NCBI GenBank assembly: GCA_944381335.1
Contig: CALWKT010000102.1
Span: forward strand, 1 to 17,561
Length of the DNA: 17,561 nt
Direction of reading: 5' to 3'
From: an uncultured Christensenellaceae bacterium
GTDB lineage: Bacteria; Bacillota_A; Clostridia; Christensenellales; UBA3700
The notes beneath the pieces were generated by a model, which saw nothing but the letters and a program-made list of their open reading frames with translations, had not been told where the DNA came from and searched no databases. This document shows positions 6,606 to 15,462 of the stretch, piece after piece (position 1 is the stretch's first letter; each line of letters opens with the position of its first letter). Made by a program: the position numbers and the translations under genes.

Positions 6606-9326
6606 ATGAAAAACAAAATTGCGATCACAACTGTTATACTGCTTGTCATCTGTCTTGTGCTTGCTTTCGTGGCGTGCAACGGCTCTTTCCCTGCGCCGAC
6701 GAATCTTGCCATGAGCGGAAGCGTTCTGAGCTGGCAGGCGGTAGACGGAGCCGAGAGTTACGAGATTGAAGTCAAAAACCTCGGCACGTTTGAGACTAAA
6801 AACACCATTTACGATATTGAAGTGGAAACCACCGGCACATACGAAATACGCGTGAGGGCAAAGAAAGGTGACGTTTACAGCGAATACAGCAGCGTTTATT
6901 ATTATATTGTTGAAAAAATGCTTGAAAAGCCGGTCGCTACGCTCGACCTGGCAACGAAAACACTGAGCTGGAACGCAGTCGAAGGTTGTGCGGGTTATCT
7001 TGTCAGGGCGCGTTATGCGGACGATTCAAAGAGTTCTGACGACGCTCTGATCGAGATGTCAGAAGTCAACGCAACTTCATACGTTCTCGAAAAAGAAGAA
7101 TATACTATGCCCGGCAAATTCGTCATCGAAGTGAAGGCTCTCGCTCCCGAAAATTCCGAATACAGCGACAGCGCATACAGCGATCCCTGCACTTTCGTCA
7201 ACGACGCGCAGCTTTCTTCTCCCGTGCTCAGCAGTATCACCAGCACCAGAGTTTACTGGAACTCGGTCTCCAACGCTTCGTCCTATTATCTTGAAGTGAG
7301 AAACACCGCTGATCCGGACGAAGTTTACAGCACGACCGTGACGTCCACCAGCAGCACCAGCGTAAGCGTGCTTCTGACCAATTTCAATATCCAGACCCCC
7401 GGCACGTACACCGTCCATATCAAGGCTGTCGGAGACGGGGAGGTCTACAAGGATAGCGCCATTACGGACGCTAACGAAGATTTTGTGATCTACAAACTTC
7501 CTCAGCTTGAAGAAGGCTGTCTGACATTGAAAGAAAACGACGACGGCACGGTGAGCGCGGTCTGGAGAATCGAACAGGGCGAACTCAGCGACGAACAGAT
7601 TTCTCTGATCACATCGTTTACACTCGTGCTCACTCCGTACGATTCGGACGGGAACGCAGTGCTTTCCGCTCAGAGAGTGTCTTTCAATCTCGAAAGCGAA
7701 AGCGATCTTGAAAAACTCACCATGACCGAAGGCGACGGCTACAAGGAGTACGCGTACGTCATCGACACTCTGTTCACCAAAACTAACGACAGCGGAAAAG
7801 CAGAACCTTTGCTCAACCTTGCATATTACGGCAAACGTTTTACCGCGGAACTTTCCGCTTCGCGTAGCGGCAACGGGGTTATCGCGGGCACTTCGGTAAA
7901 AGCGGAGGACAGGTATCTCAGCTATCTCAAGCCGGACGTCGAGGAATCCAGCGGAAAATATCTCATCACTTCTGCGGCGGAACTTGCGTATATCGTAAAA
8001 GAACCGGACGCGGATTACAAGCAGGGCGCGAACATTGATTTTGGAGGATACGAATGGCTTTGTCCGGACGCTTTCGGCGGAACGTACGACGGCGCTGAAT
8101 TTATCATATCCGACATCACTGTGCTCGGAGACGGCGAGAACGTCGGCTTCTTCGGCGAGATCAGGACGGGCGCAAGCGTTACGGGGCTCAAACTCGTCAA
8201 CGTGACGATTGAAAACGAAAACGCAAAACACTGCGGTATCATTGCGGGAATAAACAACGGTTCGATGTCCGATTGCGTTGCAATCGGCACCGTCAACGCG
8301 AAGTATGCCACGGCAGGCGGACTCGTCGGGCAGAATAACGGCACGATCTCCGCTTCTCAGGCGGTAGCCGACGTGACGGCGGCAATCGCAGGCGGCGCGG
8401 CAGGCGTCAACAATACCGGCGCAACAATGACCTACTGCGTTGCAAAAGGCAATGTAAACGCGATTGCGGAACAGGCTGAAGAAGGAGAAACGGCGGTGAC
8501 GTTGTCTTACGCGGGCGGCTTTGTGGCAGTCAACAAAGGCTCGGTGATTTACGGCAGTTTCGTGGGCAACGTGGCAAGCGAAAGCACTGTAAGGCTCGAC
8601 GCTCCCAACTATGCCGGCGGTTTTGTTGCGCTCAACGAAGGAAGTGTGGTCGGCAGCTATGCTGGCGCGAATTACAGCGACGATTATTCTAAGCGCAATC
8701 ACGTCAGCTCTACCGGAAGGAATGAGAATATCGCCGTGGGCGGCTTCGTCGGATATAATGCGGGAACGATCAGCGAAAGCTATTCCAACGTCAATGCGAC
8801 TTCGCCCAAATACGTGGGCGGCTTCGTCGGCTTCAATGCGGACGGCGCGTCTGTCAGCAATGCGTACAGCATAGGCGGCGTCTCCGTGACGACCAACAAT
8901 GTGGGCGGCTTCTCAGGCAATGTCGCCGGCACGCTCAGCAACGTCTATTATTACGACGAAAACCTCGACGGCAACGCGAACAGAGTTGACAAAGAAGTCT
9001 CTGAATACGTTACTGATTTCGGTCAGGCTCTGGCAGACAAGCTCGGCAGTCAGTTCGCAGTGATCGGCGGTGAGCATTCAGTTGCAAACGCAGTTCTTAA
9101 AGGTCATATCTACAACGTGACGACTGATCTTACGATCGGCCCCGGCGCAAAGATAACCGCGACCGTTCAGTATGTCGACAACGGCGGTGAACTCAAGACG
9201 ATCACCGCAGGCAACGAAAGTGCGACCGGCAGCCTCGTGTGCGGCAATCAGACGAGCGAAGGCACCGTGATCATCGTGTTCAGCAGCGGTTCTTCAAGAG
9301 GAATCGTAATTGTAACGATAGACTGA
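6606..9326 (+). CDS. Surface lipoprotein with three fibronectin III-like domains and GLUG repeats
   Basis: A 906-residue secreted protein. The N-terminus is a lipoprotein signal: KNK, a hydrophobic core and FVAC with the lipidated Cys24. Phe at -3 is less usual for a lipobox. Three beta-sandwich, fibronectin III-like modules follow (about 28-102, 107-198 and 203-296), recognisable by the repeated pattern L-S-W-(Q/N)-A-V-(D/E)-G...Y-E/V-I-x-V-x-A. A region of about 150 residues has no clear family. Residues about 510-795 contain about nine GLUG-like repeats of the type AGGLVGQNNGTISASQA and VGGFVGYNAGTISESYS, which form a right-handed beta-helix or solenoid in related surface proteins. The C-terminal ~100 residues may be one more beta domain. 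There is no LPXTG anchor, consistent with lipid anchoring. A role in adhesion or glycan binding is an inference from architecture. No enzyme motif is seen. The gene has its own promoter and terminator. Confidence 0.85.
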   Translation: MKNKIAITTVILLVICLVLAFVACNGSFPAPTNLAMSGSVLSWQAVDGAESYEIEVKNLGTFETKNTIYDIEVETTGTYEIRVRAKKGDVYSEYSSVYYYIVEKMLEKPVATLDLATKTLSWNAVEGCAGYLVRARYADDSKSSDDALIEMSEVNATSYVLEKEEYTMPGKFVIEVKALAPENSEYSDSAYSDPCTFVNDAQLSSPVLSSITSTRVYWNSVSNASSYYLEVRNTADPDEVYSTTVTSTSSTSVSVLLTNFNIQTPGTYTVHIKAVGDGEVYKDSAITDANEDFVIYKLPQLEEGCLTLKENDDGTVSAVWRIEQGELSDEQISLITSFTLVLTPYDSDGNAVLSAQRVSFNLESESDLEKLTMTEGDGYKEYAYVIDTLFTKTNDSGKAEPLLNLAYYGKRFTAELSASRSGNGVIAGTSVKAEDRYLSYLKPDVEESSGKYLITSAAELAYIVKEPDADYKQGANIDFGGYEWLCPDAFGGTYDGAEFIISDITVLGDGENVGFFGEIRTGASVTGLKLVNVTIENENAKHCGIIAGINNGSMSDCVAIGTVNAKYATAGGLVGQNNGTISASQAVADVTAAIAGGAAGVNNTGATMTYCVAKGNVNAIAEQAEEGETAVTLSYAGGFVAVNKGSVIYGSFVGNVASESTVRLDAPNYAGGFVALNEGSVVGSYAGANYSDDYSKRNHVSSTGRNENIAVGGFVGYNAGTISESYSNVNATSPKYVGGFVGFNADGASVSNAYSIGGVSVTTNNVGGFSGNVAGTLSNVYYYDENLDGNANRVDKEVSEYVTDFGQALADKLGSQFAVIGGEHSVANAVLKGHIYNVTTDLTIGPGAKITATVQYVDNGGELKTITAGNESATGSLVCGNQTSEGTVIIVFSSGSSRGIVIVTID

Positions 9327-9346
9327 CGACGATTTGGAAACAAGTG

Positions 9347-9376
9347 CGACCGCGCGGTAAGCGCGGTCGTTTTTTA
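9347..9376 (+). terminator. Rho-independent terminator of the lipoprotein gene
   Basis: Perfect 9-bp stem CGACCGCGC (9347-9355) / GCGCGGTCG (9361-9369) with a 5-base loop GGTAA, followed by six T (9370-9375). It starts 20 bp after the stop codon. Confidence 0.94.
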
Positions 9377-10087
9377 TACAAGTTTTCCATTTTTATGTTG
9401 CACCTTAATTTTACACCTTTATTTTATATCTTCAGTCGTCAGGCTTTTGCGACATTATCGTCATGCCCGCAGGGGAGAGGGAGATGTATTTGTCTTGCAT
9501 GAAAAGCGAGAGCCGTGACGTCGGGACAACGGCGTCCTGCTCAGTCGCCGTGGCAAACGGAATAACGCGCTAAACGACGATGGTGAGCGTGTTCAGAAGC
9601 CTGATTGATTCGTCGTGTCGAGCGGAACGACACGTGAGACGATGCGGGAGCAAAGGTGAGACGTGCGGTATGTACAGTGACATGCAAAAGAGCGGTCGGA
9701 TGAACTCTGAACGCAAACGTTAATATGTTTTTGAGCGCGCGAAAGCTGTCTGACAAAAACCGCATCAGGTTGCCGGTCAGCCGTTCAGACAGTGGCATTA
9801 AATATAATTTTGCGAGATTGAGCGGTCTCAAGGCGCGAAAACGTGACTCAAGCGCGGTCTGAAGAGGAAGAGTCTGTGTGTAATGAGCGAGTGCAAATGA
9901 AGAAATGATCCCGTAAACCGCGACGTAGAACGTGAAGAGAAGAGCAGAGACAAACGTATGCCGGCGTGTATTTACAAAGGACACGCAAAGCGTTGCGGAA
10001 GGATATTAAACAGTATTTCGCTGAGCTTTCTCAGCGATTTGGCGCTGAGCAGAAACGTTTAAGCGTGCTTATGGTGACGGCGTTGAG
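9377..10087. other. Gene-poor region with several hairpins, possible ncRNA or decayed sequence
   Basis: No convincing gene is seen. The longest frame, 9984-9541 on the minus strand (147 codons, GTG start), has no ribosome binding site and no recognisable motif. A 29-codon plus-strand frame (9484-9573) directly follows the purine-rich tract GGGGAGAGGGAG, but the spacing is too tight. Perfect inverted repeats are CGTGTCG (9614-9620)/CGACACG (9628-9634), CTGTCTGA (9747-9754)/TCAGACAG (9786-9793), TTGAG CGGT CTCAA (9819-9832) and CGCTGAG CTTT CTCAGCG (10019-10036). The 8-mer CGCTGAGC recurs at 10043-10050. The bidirectional terminator at 10088-10119 could end a plus-strand transcript. No clear promoter was found. 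Confidence 0.4.
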
Positions 10088-10119
10088 TAAAAAGACCTGC
10101 CGGGACGGCAGGCCTTTTT
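10088..10119 (-). terminator. Bidirectional Rho-independent terminator at the end of the pot operon
   Basis: Stem CCTGCC (10096-10101) / GGCAGG (10107-10112) with loop GGGAC. It is extended by a G-C pair and an A5/T5 tract on either side after one mismatch. On the minus strand it lies about 45 bp after the potD stop and ends in TTTTT. On the plus strand it also ends in TTTTT, so it can stop transcription from both sides. Confidence 0.85.
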
Positions 10120-10162
10120 AAGAGTTCGGTGAATCATACTTTCAAGTACAACACCGGGAACG

Positions 10163-11515
10163 TCAATTTATATTCAACTGTCCCGTAACGTCTCTCCACA
10201 GTCTGTTCATGTCAGCGGTCGCGCTGCCGAAGTCAAGCATTACGGCGCATCTGTCAATGACGTCCTGAGTGGGGAAGAGCGCGGTGAAAGCGTCATAATC
10301 TGCGGGATCGATCATGATCGTCGTATCAAAGCCGCAGTCGGCGCCGAAGAAATAGCTGAGATCGACTGCGATCGCGTCGTCGCCTGCGCTTGCCCAGTTA
10401 TCTACCAGGTAGTCGAACGCTTCCTGAGATGCAACGCCGGACGTGTAGCAGATGTAATCCATGTTTCTGACCGCGATGTCGGGACGGCACATGAAGTTGA
10501 TCCAAAGATTAGCCGCTTCTGTGTTTTTAGCGTACTTGGGGATGCACCAGCCGTCGCAGAAGATGTTGGAACCTTCTTCGGGGACAAAGTAATTGAGTTC
10601 TCTCGAAATGCCGAGTTCTTCCTGCAGGCTCGTCATTGCGTAGAGCGCGTCGCCTGCCCACTGGAGCACCATGTCGATATCTTTGTTTAAAATTTCTTCT
10701 TTGGCTTCGTCATTTTCAAGGCCGAGGGAAAGCTTGCACTGCTGGAGCATCATTTCTTCGATTTTTGCAACGGTAGCGCTGTCGGTTGCGTTCACGGCAC
10801 CTGAAACGGTTGCGTTCGCATCGTAGTATTTGGACTTTTCGTTGAGAAGCGTATAGATAGAGGACGCGACGTAAGTGTCTCTCATCGAGTTCTTGAGCTT
10901 GAACACGTTCTTCATAGCGGGATCTGAGAATACCGCCCAGCCGTTTGCTTCGACATACTCCTGCATTGAGGAGTAGGTACCGTAATTACTGCTCTCGTAA
11001 GCGGTGGAATCCTTTGCGTAAAGGATGCCCATCGTGCCCCACATATAGGTGCGGCTGTAAACGTTGTATTCGCCGGTCTCCTTGTCGTAATCGTATTTGA
11101 ACAGGCTGTCTTCGCCGCTCATAACGAGATCGGACATTCCGTCTCTGTAATCTTCGAGTCCTTCGTAACCGTACTCGGAAATATCCTCGAGTTTGAGAAG
11201 CAGACCTTCGTTTATCATCTTTTCGATCATATAATCCGACGGACAGATGACGTCGTAATCGGCTCTCGACGTGTTTATCTGAGTGTACATCATTTCGTTT
11301 TCGTCAAACAGGTCGATTTTGACGGTAACTTTTTTGCCTGTTACCGAGGTGTAGTATTCCTCAAATTCTTCCGCGATACCGTCGCCGAGATATTCGGACC
11401 AGGTATACACTTTGAGGATCTCGATTCTGTCCTGGCAGCCGGTCAGAACGACAGGCAGTACGAGCGCCATGGCGAGGACCAGAACCATTGCTACGATTGA
11501 GATTCTCTTTTTCAT
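10163..11515 (-). CDS. potD: Spermidine/putrescine-type ABC transporter substrate-binding lipoprotein PotD
   Basis: A 450-residue extracellular binding protein that should capture polyamines and pass them to PotB/PotC. A lipoprotein signal with VLTGC places the lipidated Cys at 27. The mature part has the type 2 periplasmic-binding fold: ILKVYTWSEYL (Trp39, Tyr42, matching the substrate-contacting WxxY of PotD), YDVICPSDYMIEKM, WGTMGILYAKD, LKNSMRDTYVASSI, MVLQWAGDALYAM (Trp286 and Asp289 match the W-x-x-D polyamine contacts) and FCDGWCIPKYAKN. The acidic pair of E. coli PotD in DDARE appears here as NSMRD, so one acidic contact may be replaced by Ser. The protein is about 100 residues longer than E. 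coli PotD. Start supported by AAGGAG 7 bases upstream (11523-11528). It is the last gene of the operon, 44 bp after potC. Which polyamine is bound is not decided by sequence. Confidence 0.92.
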   Translation of the reverse strand: MKKRISIVAMVLVLAMALVLPVVLTGCQDRIEILKVYTWSEYLGDGIAEEFEEYYTSVTGKKVTVKIDLFDENEMMYTQINTSRADYDVICPSDYMIEKMINEGLLLKLEDISEYGYEGLEDYRDGMSDLVMSGEDSLFKYDYDKETGEYNVYSRTYMWGTMGILYAKDSTAYESSNYGTYSSMQEYVEANGWAVFSDPAMKNVFKLKNSMRDTYVASSIYTLLNEKSKYYDANATVSGAVNATDSATVAKIEEMMLQQCKLSLGLENDEAKEEILNKDIDMVLQWAGDALYAMTSLQEELGISRELNYFVPEEGSNIFCDGWCIPKYAKNTEAANLWINFMCRPDIAVRNMDYICYTSGVASQEAFDYLVDNWASAGDDAIAVDLSYFFGADCGFDTTIMIDPADYDAFTALFPTQDVIDRCAVMLDFGSATADMNRLWRDVTGQLNIN

Positions 11516-11544
11516 AAAAGTACTCCTTGGGTGTTTTTATTGTT

Positions 11545-11558
11545 GCCGCATATTGCGG
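11545..11558 (-). promoter_or_regulatory. Small hairpin in the potC-potD gap
   Basis: CCGCA (11546-11550), TAT, TGCGG (11554-11558) forms a 5-bp stem immediately after the potC stop and about 20 bases before the potD ribosome binding site. No T-run follows, so it is not an intrinsic terminator. It could protect or process the potD mRNA segment. The function is an inference. Confidence 0.3.
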
Positions 11559-11559
11559 G

Positions 11560-12387
11560 TCATTTCTTGCTTTTTGCCTGATTTTTGGGGCTGTACATTA
11601 TCATAACTCCCGCGAACACGATGAAGAATATGATGGAGAACAGCGATTTTATATCCGCAGGCAACGGATGTTTGCCGCTCTTCAAGCCGTACAGCATCGT
11701 GGACAGAGTCTCGAAGCTTGTCACATTGACCTTGGTTATCACGAAATCGTCGATGGACAGCGTGAACGCGAGGATCGCGCCGACGACAATTCCAGGCAAT
11801 ATGTCCGGAATGACCACCTTGAACATAGCCTTCGCGGGCGTGCAGCCCAGGTCGAGCGCCGCTTCGTATATTTTGTTGTCAGACTTTTGCAGGCGGGGCA
11901 GAACGTTGAGCAGAACGTAAGGCGTGCAGAACGTCGTGTGCGCCAGTATGAGTTTTATCGCCGTTTCCAGCCAGGTGCCCTCAGATATGCTTATCGTCGA
12001 AGCGACCAGATTGAAGAGTAGGGCGAGGGATATCGCGGTGACTATTTCACTGTTGATCATCGGGATCTGATTGGAGACCGTATAAGCGGTTTTTATGCGC
12101 TTGCTGTGTATCGCGTGCAGACCGATCGCGCCCAGAGTGCCCAGTATCGTTGACAAAAGGCTGGTGAAAACGCCGACGAACAGAGTGTTTATCACCGCTT
12201 CGCTTATACGACTTGCGTTTGCGCTCTGTCCGGTGAACAGGTCGATGTAGTTCTGGAAAGTGAAGCCGTTCCAGTTGCTGAACGACGGAGTATCCGTGAA
12301 CGAGAACACGATCATCCACACTATCGGAAGATAGAGGAGGATGAGGATGATGCCGATGAAACATCTGACCAGGACCTTTCTTACCAT
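11560..12387 (-). CDS. potC: Polyamine ABC transporter permease PotC
   Basis: A 275-residue inner-membrane permease of the binding-protein-dependent transport family, with about six membrane helices (first at about 9-30). The EAA loop that docks into the ATPase is YEAALDLGCTPAKAMFKVVIPDILPGI (about 174-200). The N-terminal LLYLPIVWMIVFSFTDTPSFSNWNGFTFQNY and the IDDFVITKVNV segment near the end are typical of PotC. Start ATG 12387 is supported by AGGAGG a few bases upstream, inside the end of potB. The potB stop overlaps the potC start region by 7 bp, indicating translational coupling. It forms the channel as a heterodimer with PotB. Confidence 0.93.
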   Translation of the reverse strand: MVRKVLVRCFIGIILILLYLPIVWMIVFSFTDTPSFSNWNGFTFQNYIDLFTGQSANASRISEAVINTLFVGVFTSLLSTILGTLGAIGLHAIHSKRIKTAYTVSNQIPMINSEIVTAISLALLFNLVASTISISEGTWLETAIKLILAHTTFCTPYVLLNVLPRLQKSDNKIYEAALDLGCTPAKAMFKVVIPDILPGIVVGAILAFTLSIDDFVITKVNVTSFETLSTMLYGLKSGKHPLPADIKSLFSIIFFIVFAGVMIMYSPKNQAKSKK

Positions 12388-13157
12388 ATTCCGCCTCCTT
12401 CCTCGTCGTTGAACTTGTTGGTTATGATCATGGATATAGCCAGCAGGACCATAAGGACGAGAGATATCGCGCTTGCCATATTCAGGTTGTAAGCTTTAAG
12501 GTTGTAGATGAAATCGCCGAGCAGTTTTATCTTGTTGTCTGAGAGTATTTCAGAGACGGCAAACGTCGTGACCGACGGGATTATCACCATCGTAAGTCCG
12601 CTTATTACACCGGGTATGGAGAGTGGCACAGTGACTTTCCAGAAAGCTTTTATCGGCGTTGCCCCCAGGTCTTCCGCTCCTTCAAGATACATTTTGTCGA
12701 TCTTGAGCAAGGTGGTGTATATCGGCATTATCATGAACGGCAGGAACTCGTAGCACAGACCGTATATGACCGTGCCCATTCCGAGAGGTATGCCGAGAAC
12801 GCCGAAAACCGCCTTGGTCGACATCATTCTGAGCAGGAAGTTGACCCACATCGGCACGAGGAAAAGCCCTATCATTACTCCGGTGCGGTTGAACTCCTTT
12901 TTGGTCAGATAATACGCAATCGGATATCCGATCAGAAGACAGATCAAACTGGTTGAAAGACCTGCGATGAGAGAGTTTTTTATGACGTTCGTCAGCGATT
13001 TCTCTTTTGCAAGCTCCTTGAAATTCCCCAGGAGAGTAAATGCCCCTTCGCTGTCTACAAACGCATATACGGCGATCAGGATTATCGGCAGTATCACGAA
13101 CAACGCCATGAACAAAGCGTACGGCGTCGCCAGCATTTTTCTGAACGTGTTACGCAT
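12381..13157 (-). CDS. potB: Polyamine ABC transporter permease PotB
   Basis: A 258-residue membrane permease, partner of PotC, with about six membrane helices (first about 12-33, [20 protein letters not shown]). The EAA motif is [27 protein letters not shown] (about 158-184). [15 protein letters not shown] (about 108-122) and the [19 protein letters not shown] segment are typical of PotB. Length is slightly below the usual 275-285. The ATG at 13157 overlaps the end of potA by 8 bp and has GGGAG about 9 bases upstream. The end overlaps the potC start by 7 bp. The order potA-potB-potC-potD is the classical one. Confidence 0.93.
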   Translation of the reverse strand: MRNTFRKMLATPYALFMALFVILPIILIAVYAFVDSEGAFTLLGNFKELAKEKSLTNVIKNSLIAGLSTSLICLLIGYPIAYYLTKKEFNRTGVMIGLFLVPMWVNFLLRMMSTKAVFGVLGIPLGMGTVIYGLCYEFLPFMIMPIYTTLLKIDKMYLEGAEDLGATPIKAFWKVTVPLSIPGVISGLTMVIIPSVTTFAVSEILSDNKIKLLGDFIYNLKAYNLNMASAISLVLMVLLAISMIITNKFNDEEGGGIW

Positions 13158-14847
13158 TTTTTTGCACTCCCGTGTAGGTTAAAGGCGCATTTTTAAGAAA
13201 ATCGCACTCTGAGAAAGAGAACTTGTCAGCGTCTACTTTTATACCGACTCTGTCGTACTTGTCCCACAGATATTCGGTGTCCGCATAGATATGCGAGTTG
13301 TCGTCCGTCTTTATGTCGACAAGATAGTTTTTGCCTTTGTATATCATGCTTTCGACGTTGCCTGCAAGGGGTGCCGCGTATTCGTCGTCAGTCATGTCGA
13401 TGCTGTCGAATTCGAAGCTGACCTTGGCTTCTTTGCCTTTCAGGGTCACTTCTTCGCCGTTTATTTTCAGCACGTCCTTCTCCTCGTCGTACTCGCAGTT
13501 TTCAAAGCAAGCCGAGGGTGAGAAGGTGTAAATTCCGCCGCACATATCGAAAGTCGTATTTGACGTAAACCTGACGGGCAGAGTGTTGTCGACGTGTTGT
13601 TTGTGCATGATCTGTATGTTTTCGGGGTCTACGTAAAGCCCGATCTTTCTGCCCGGCTTGTACTCTACGGTGTTGTGAAGTATGAGTTCATAACCGCCTG
13701 CCATACAGGTCATTTCGTAATGCACGCCGCGGAACATACAGCCCGTTATTTCGCCGCTGAGGATGCCGTTGCCTTCGCGCTTTATCACCCAGTCTTCGGG
13801 GCGGATAACGACGTCGACTTCTTCGTTCGGCTTGAAGCCGGTGTCCACACATTCGAATTCCGCGCCTGCGAACACGACCTTCTTGTCCTCGGGCATAACA
13901 CCGTCGAGGATGTTTGATTCGCCGATAAAGTCGGCGACGTACGCGCTCTGCGGCTCGTTGTATATCTCGATCGGGGTGCCTTCCTGCATGATCACGCCGT
14001 CTTTCATTACGATGACGGTGTCGCTCATGGTCAGAGCTTCTTCCTGATCGTGCGTGACGTAGATGAATGTGATGCCCAGTTTTTTGTGCATATCCTTGAG
14101 TTCGAGTTGCATCTCCTGCCTCATCTTGAGGTCGAGAGCGCCGAGCGGCTCGTCGAGAAGGAGGATCTGCGGTTCGTTGACGATAGCGCGCGCGATAGCG
14201 ACTCTCTGCTGCTGACCGCCTGAGAGGCTGTTGACGTCTCTGTCCTCGTAGCCCGAAAGACCGACTATCCTGAGCGCGTGTTTGACCTTGTCGTCAATGA
14301 ACTTTTTGTACATGTTGACTTTTTTGATTTTCTTCACGCCCTTTTTCGTCGTCACGGTCATCATCTGATATGAGCGGCAGAAAGGCACCGTCTTGACGAC
14401 TTCTGTGCCGTCCTTTTTGACGACTTTCTGTTCGACGGGCATATACTTCATGTTGACGAGTTTGGTGACCGTCTTGCCGAATATGTTCTTTTTGGTGACT
14501 TCGACTTTCTTCAGCTTGAGACCGAACGCGATGTTCTTGTACACGTTCAGGTGAGGAAAGAGAGCGTATTTCTGGAAAACGGTGTTGACGGGGCGCTTGT
14601 AAGGGGGAAGGTCCGCGATGTCCTTGCCTTCGAGCGTGATAGTGCCTTCTTCGGGTTTTTCAAAACCCGCGATCATTCTGAGCGTAGTCGTCTTGCCGCA
14701 ACCGCTGGGTCCGAGCAGAGTGACGAATTCTCCGCGCTTGATCCTGAGGTCGATATGGTCGACTACGGTCTTACCGTCATAGATCTTGGTAAGTCCGTTA
14801 AGCTCGATAATATATTCGGCTTGAGTTTTGTTCTTATTATCTTCCAT
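13150..14847 (-). CDS. potA: Polyamine ABC transporter ATP-binding protein PotA, enlarged
   Basis: A 565-residue ATPase that energises the PotBC channel. Core motifs are complete: Walker [10 protein letters not shown] (46-54), Q-loop Gln92 in [13 protein letters not shown], signature LSGGQQQ (208-214), Walker B ILLLDEP (228-234), D-loop and H-loop His266 in VTHDQEE. E. coli PotA has 378 residues, so about 190 are extra. Roughly 60 are a Lys-rich insertion between the Q-loop and the signature (about 115-182: 17 Lys, 4 acidic). The rest follows the usual TOBE domain (about 300-414). The tail contains [19 protein letters not shown]...[13 protein letters not shown] (about 496-543), which resembles a second TOBE_2 domain, and it ends at 565. 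ATG 14847 has only a weak GAGAG-type site and lies 18 bp after the regulator gene, so it may be coupled to it. The sequence is in frame throughout. Confidence 0.93.
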   Translation of the reverse strand: MEDNKNKTQAEYIIELNGLTKIYDGKTVVDHIDLRIKRGEFVTLLGPSGCGKTTTLRMIAGFEKPEEGTITLEGKDIADLPPYKRPVNTVFQKYALFPHLNVYKNIAFGLKLKKVEVTKKNIFGKTVTKLVNMKYMPVEQKVVKKDGTEVVKTVPFCRSYQMMTVTTKKGVKKIKKVNMYKKFIDDKVKHALRIVGLSGYEDRDVNSLSGGQQQRVAIARAIVNEPQILLLDEPLGALDLKMRQEMQLELKDMHKKLGITFIYVTHDQEEALTMSDTVIVMKDGVIMQEGTPIEIYNEPQSAYVADFIGESNILDGVMPEDKKVVFAGAEFECVDTGFKPNEEVDVVIRPEDWVIKREGNGILSGEITGCMFRGVHYEMTCMAGGYELILHNTVEYKPGRKIGLYVDPENIQIMHKQHVDNTLPVRFTSNTTFDMCGGIYTFSPSACFENCEYDEEKDVLKINGEEVTLKGKEAKVSFEFDSIDMTDDEYAAPLAGNVESMIYKGKNYLVDIKTDDNSHIYADTEYLWDKYDRVGIKVDADKFSFSECDFLKNAPLTYTGVQKNA

Positions 14848-14865
14848 TGTCTTATCTCTCGTATA

Positions 14866-15399
14866 TCAGAACGTCGGAGGGCTGCTGACCCAGAGAAGTT
14901 CGACTGTTTCGTCTGAAACGTTTTCTACGTAATGCCTTTTGTGCGCCGTGAAGTAAAAGGAATCGCCCTGTTTGAGCTTGTGCGTATGCTTGCCGATGTG
15001 AAGAAGGGCGCTGCCTTTCAGAAGATAACCGAATTCTTCTCCTTCGTGAGGCATATCTTCGTCAGAAGCGGTGTGAGGGGCAAGTTTCACGAGGATAGGC
15101 TCCATTTCGTTTTTCTGACTGTTGGGCACGAGCCAGGTGATTGATTGACCTTCGGTTTCCTTCACGAAGAAATCTCCTTCGCAGAACACGATCTGTTCTT
15201 CGGTGTCCTCGCTGAAAAAGCTTTTCAGGTTGCTTCCCAGGGCTGTCAGTATGTCTATCAGCGTCGCAATTGACGGGCTGGTAAGGTTGTTCTCAAGCTG
15301 AGAAATGTAACCTTTGGTAAGCTCGCAACGGTCGGCGAGTTCTTCCTGAGTCAGACCGCATTGCAGGCGCATCGCTTTGAGTTTGCCGCCGATATCCAC
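14866..15399 (-). CDS. XRE-family regulator with cupin sensor domain (PuuR-like), controls the pot operon
   Basis: A 177-residue transcription factor. Residues 1-60 are a Cro/C1 helix-turn-helix (LKAMRLQCGLTQEELADRCE, LTKGYISQLENNLTSPSIATLIDIL). Residues about 85-175 are a small-molecule-binding cupin (MPHEGEEFGYLLKGSALLHIG, LKQGDSFYFTAHKRHYVENVS). This architecture is that of PuuR and related polyamine-responsive repressors. The start is a GTG at 15399, supported by AGGAGG 9 bases upstream (15409-15414). It is the first gene of the operon, 18 bp before potA, and its leader carries a perfect 8-bp dyad. Polyamine sensing and repression of its own operon are inferred from domain type and gene position. 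Confidence 0.9.
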   Translation of the reverse strand: MDIGGKLKAMRLQCGLTQEELADRCELTKGYISQLENNLTSPSIATLIDILTALGSNLKSFFSEDTEEQIVFCEGDFFVKETEGQSITWLVPNSQKNEMEPILVKLAPHTASDEDMPHEGEEFGYLLKGSALLHIGKHTHKLKQGDSFYFTAHKRHYVENVSDETVELLWVSSPPTF

Positions 15400-15462
15400 T
15401 CCCTTTTACCTCCTCTTTCGTGTTTAGTATTTTTAAACCCGACGTAATTTATAATTTGACAT

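Noticed and set aside
7077..8702. 541-codon minus-strand frame inside the lipoprotein gene
   Set aside because: Shadow frame caused by the codon bias of the opposite gene. The plus-strand product has a signal peptide and clear repeats; this one has no motif or ribosome binding site.
8133..8990. Idea that the Gly-rich repeats of the lipoprotein are a DNA tandem repeat
   Set aside because: The repeats are similar at protein level only; the nucleotide sequences have diverged and show no exact tandem units.
9541..9984. 147-codon minus-strand frame in the gap between the lipoprotein and the pot operon
   Set aside because: GTG start with no ribosome binding site upstream, no recognisable motif and a His/Arg-rich low-quality C-terminus. 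Kept only as part of the description of the gap.
14302..14505. Idea that the extra PotA segment reflects a frameshift or assembly error
   Set aside because: The frame is open on both sides, the motifs before and after are intact, and the segment has protein-like composition, so a true insertion is more likely.
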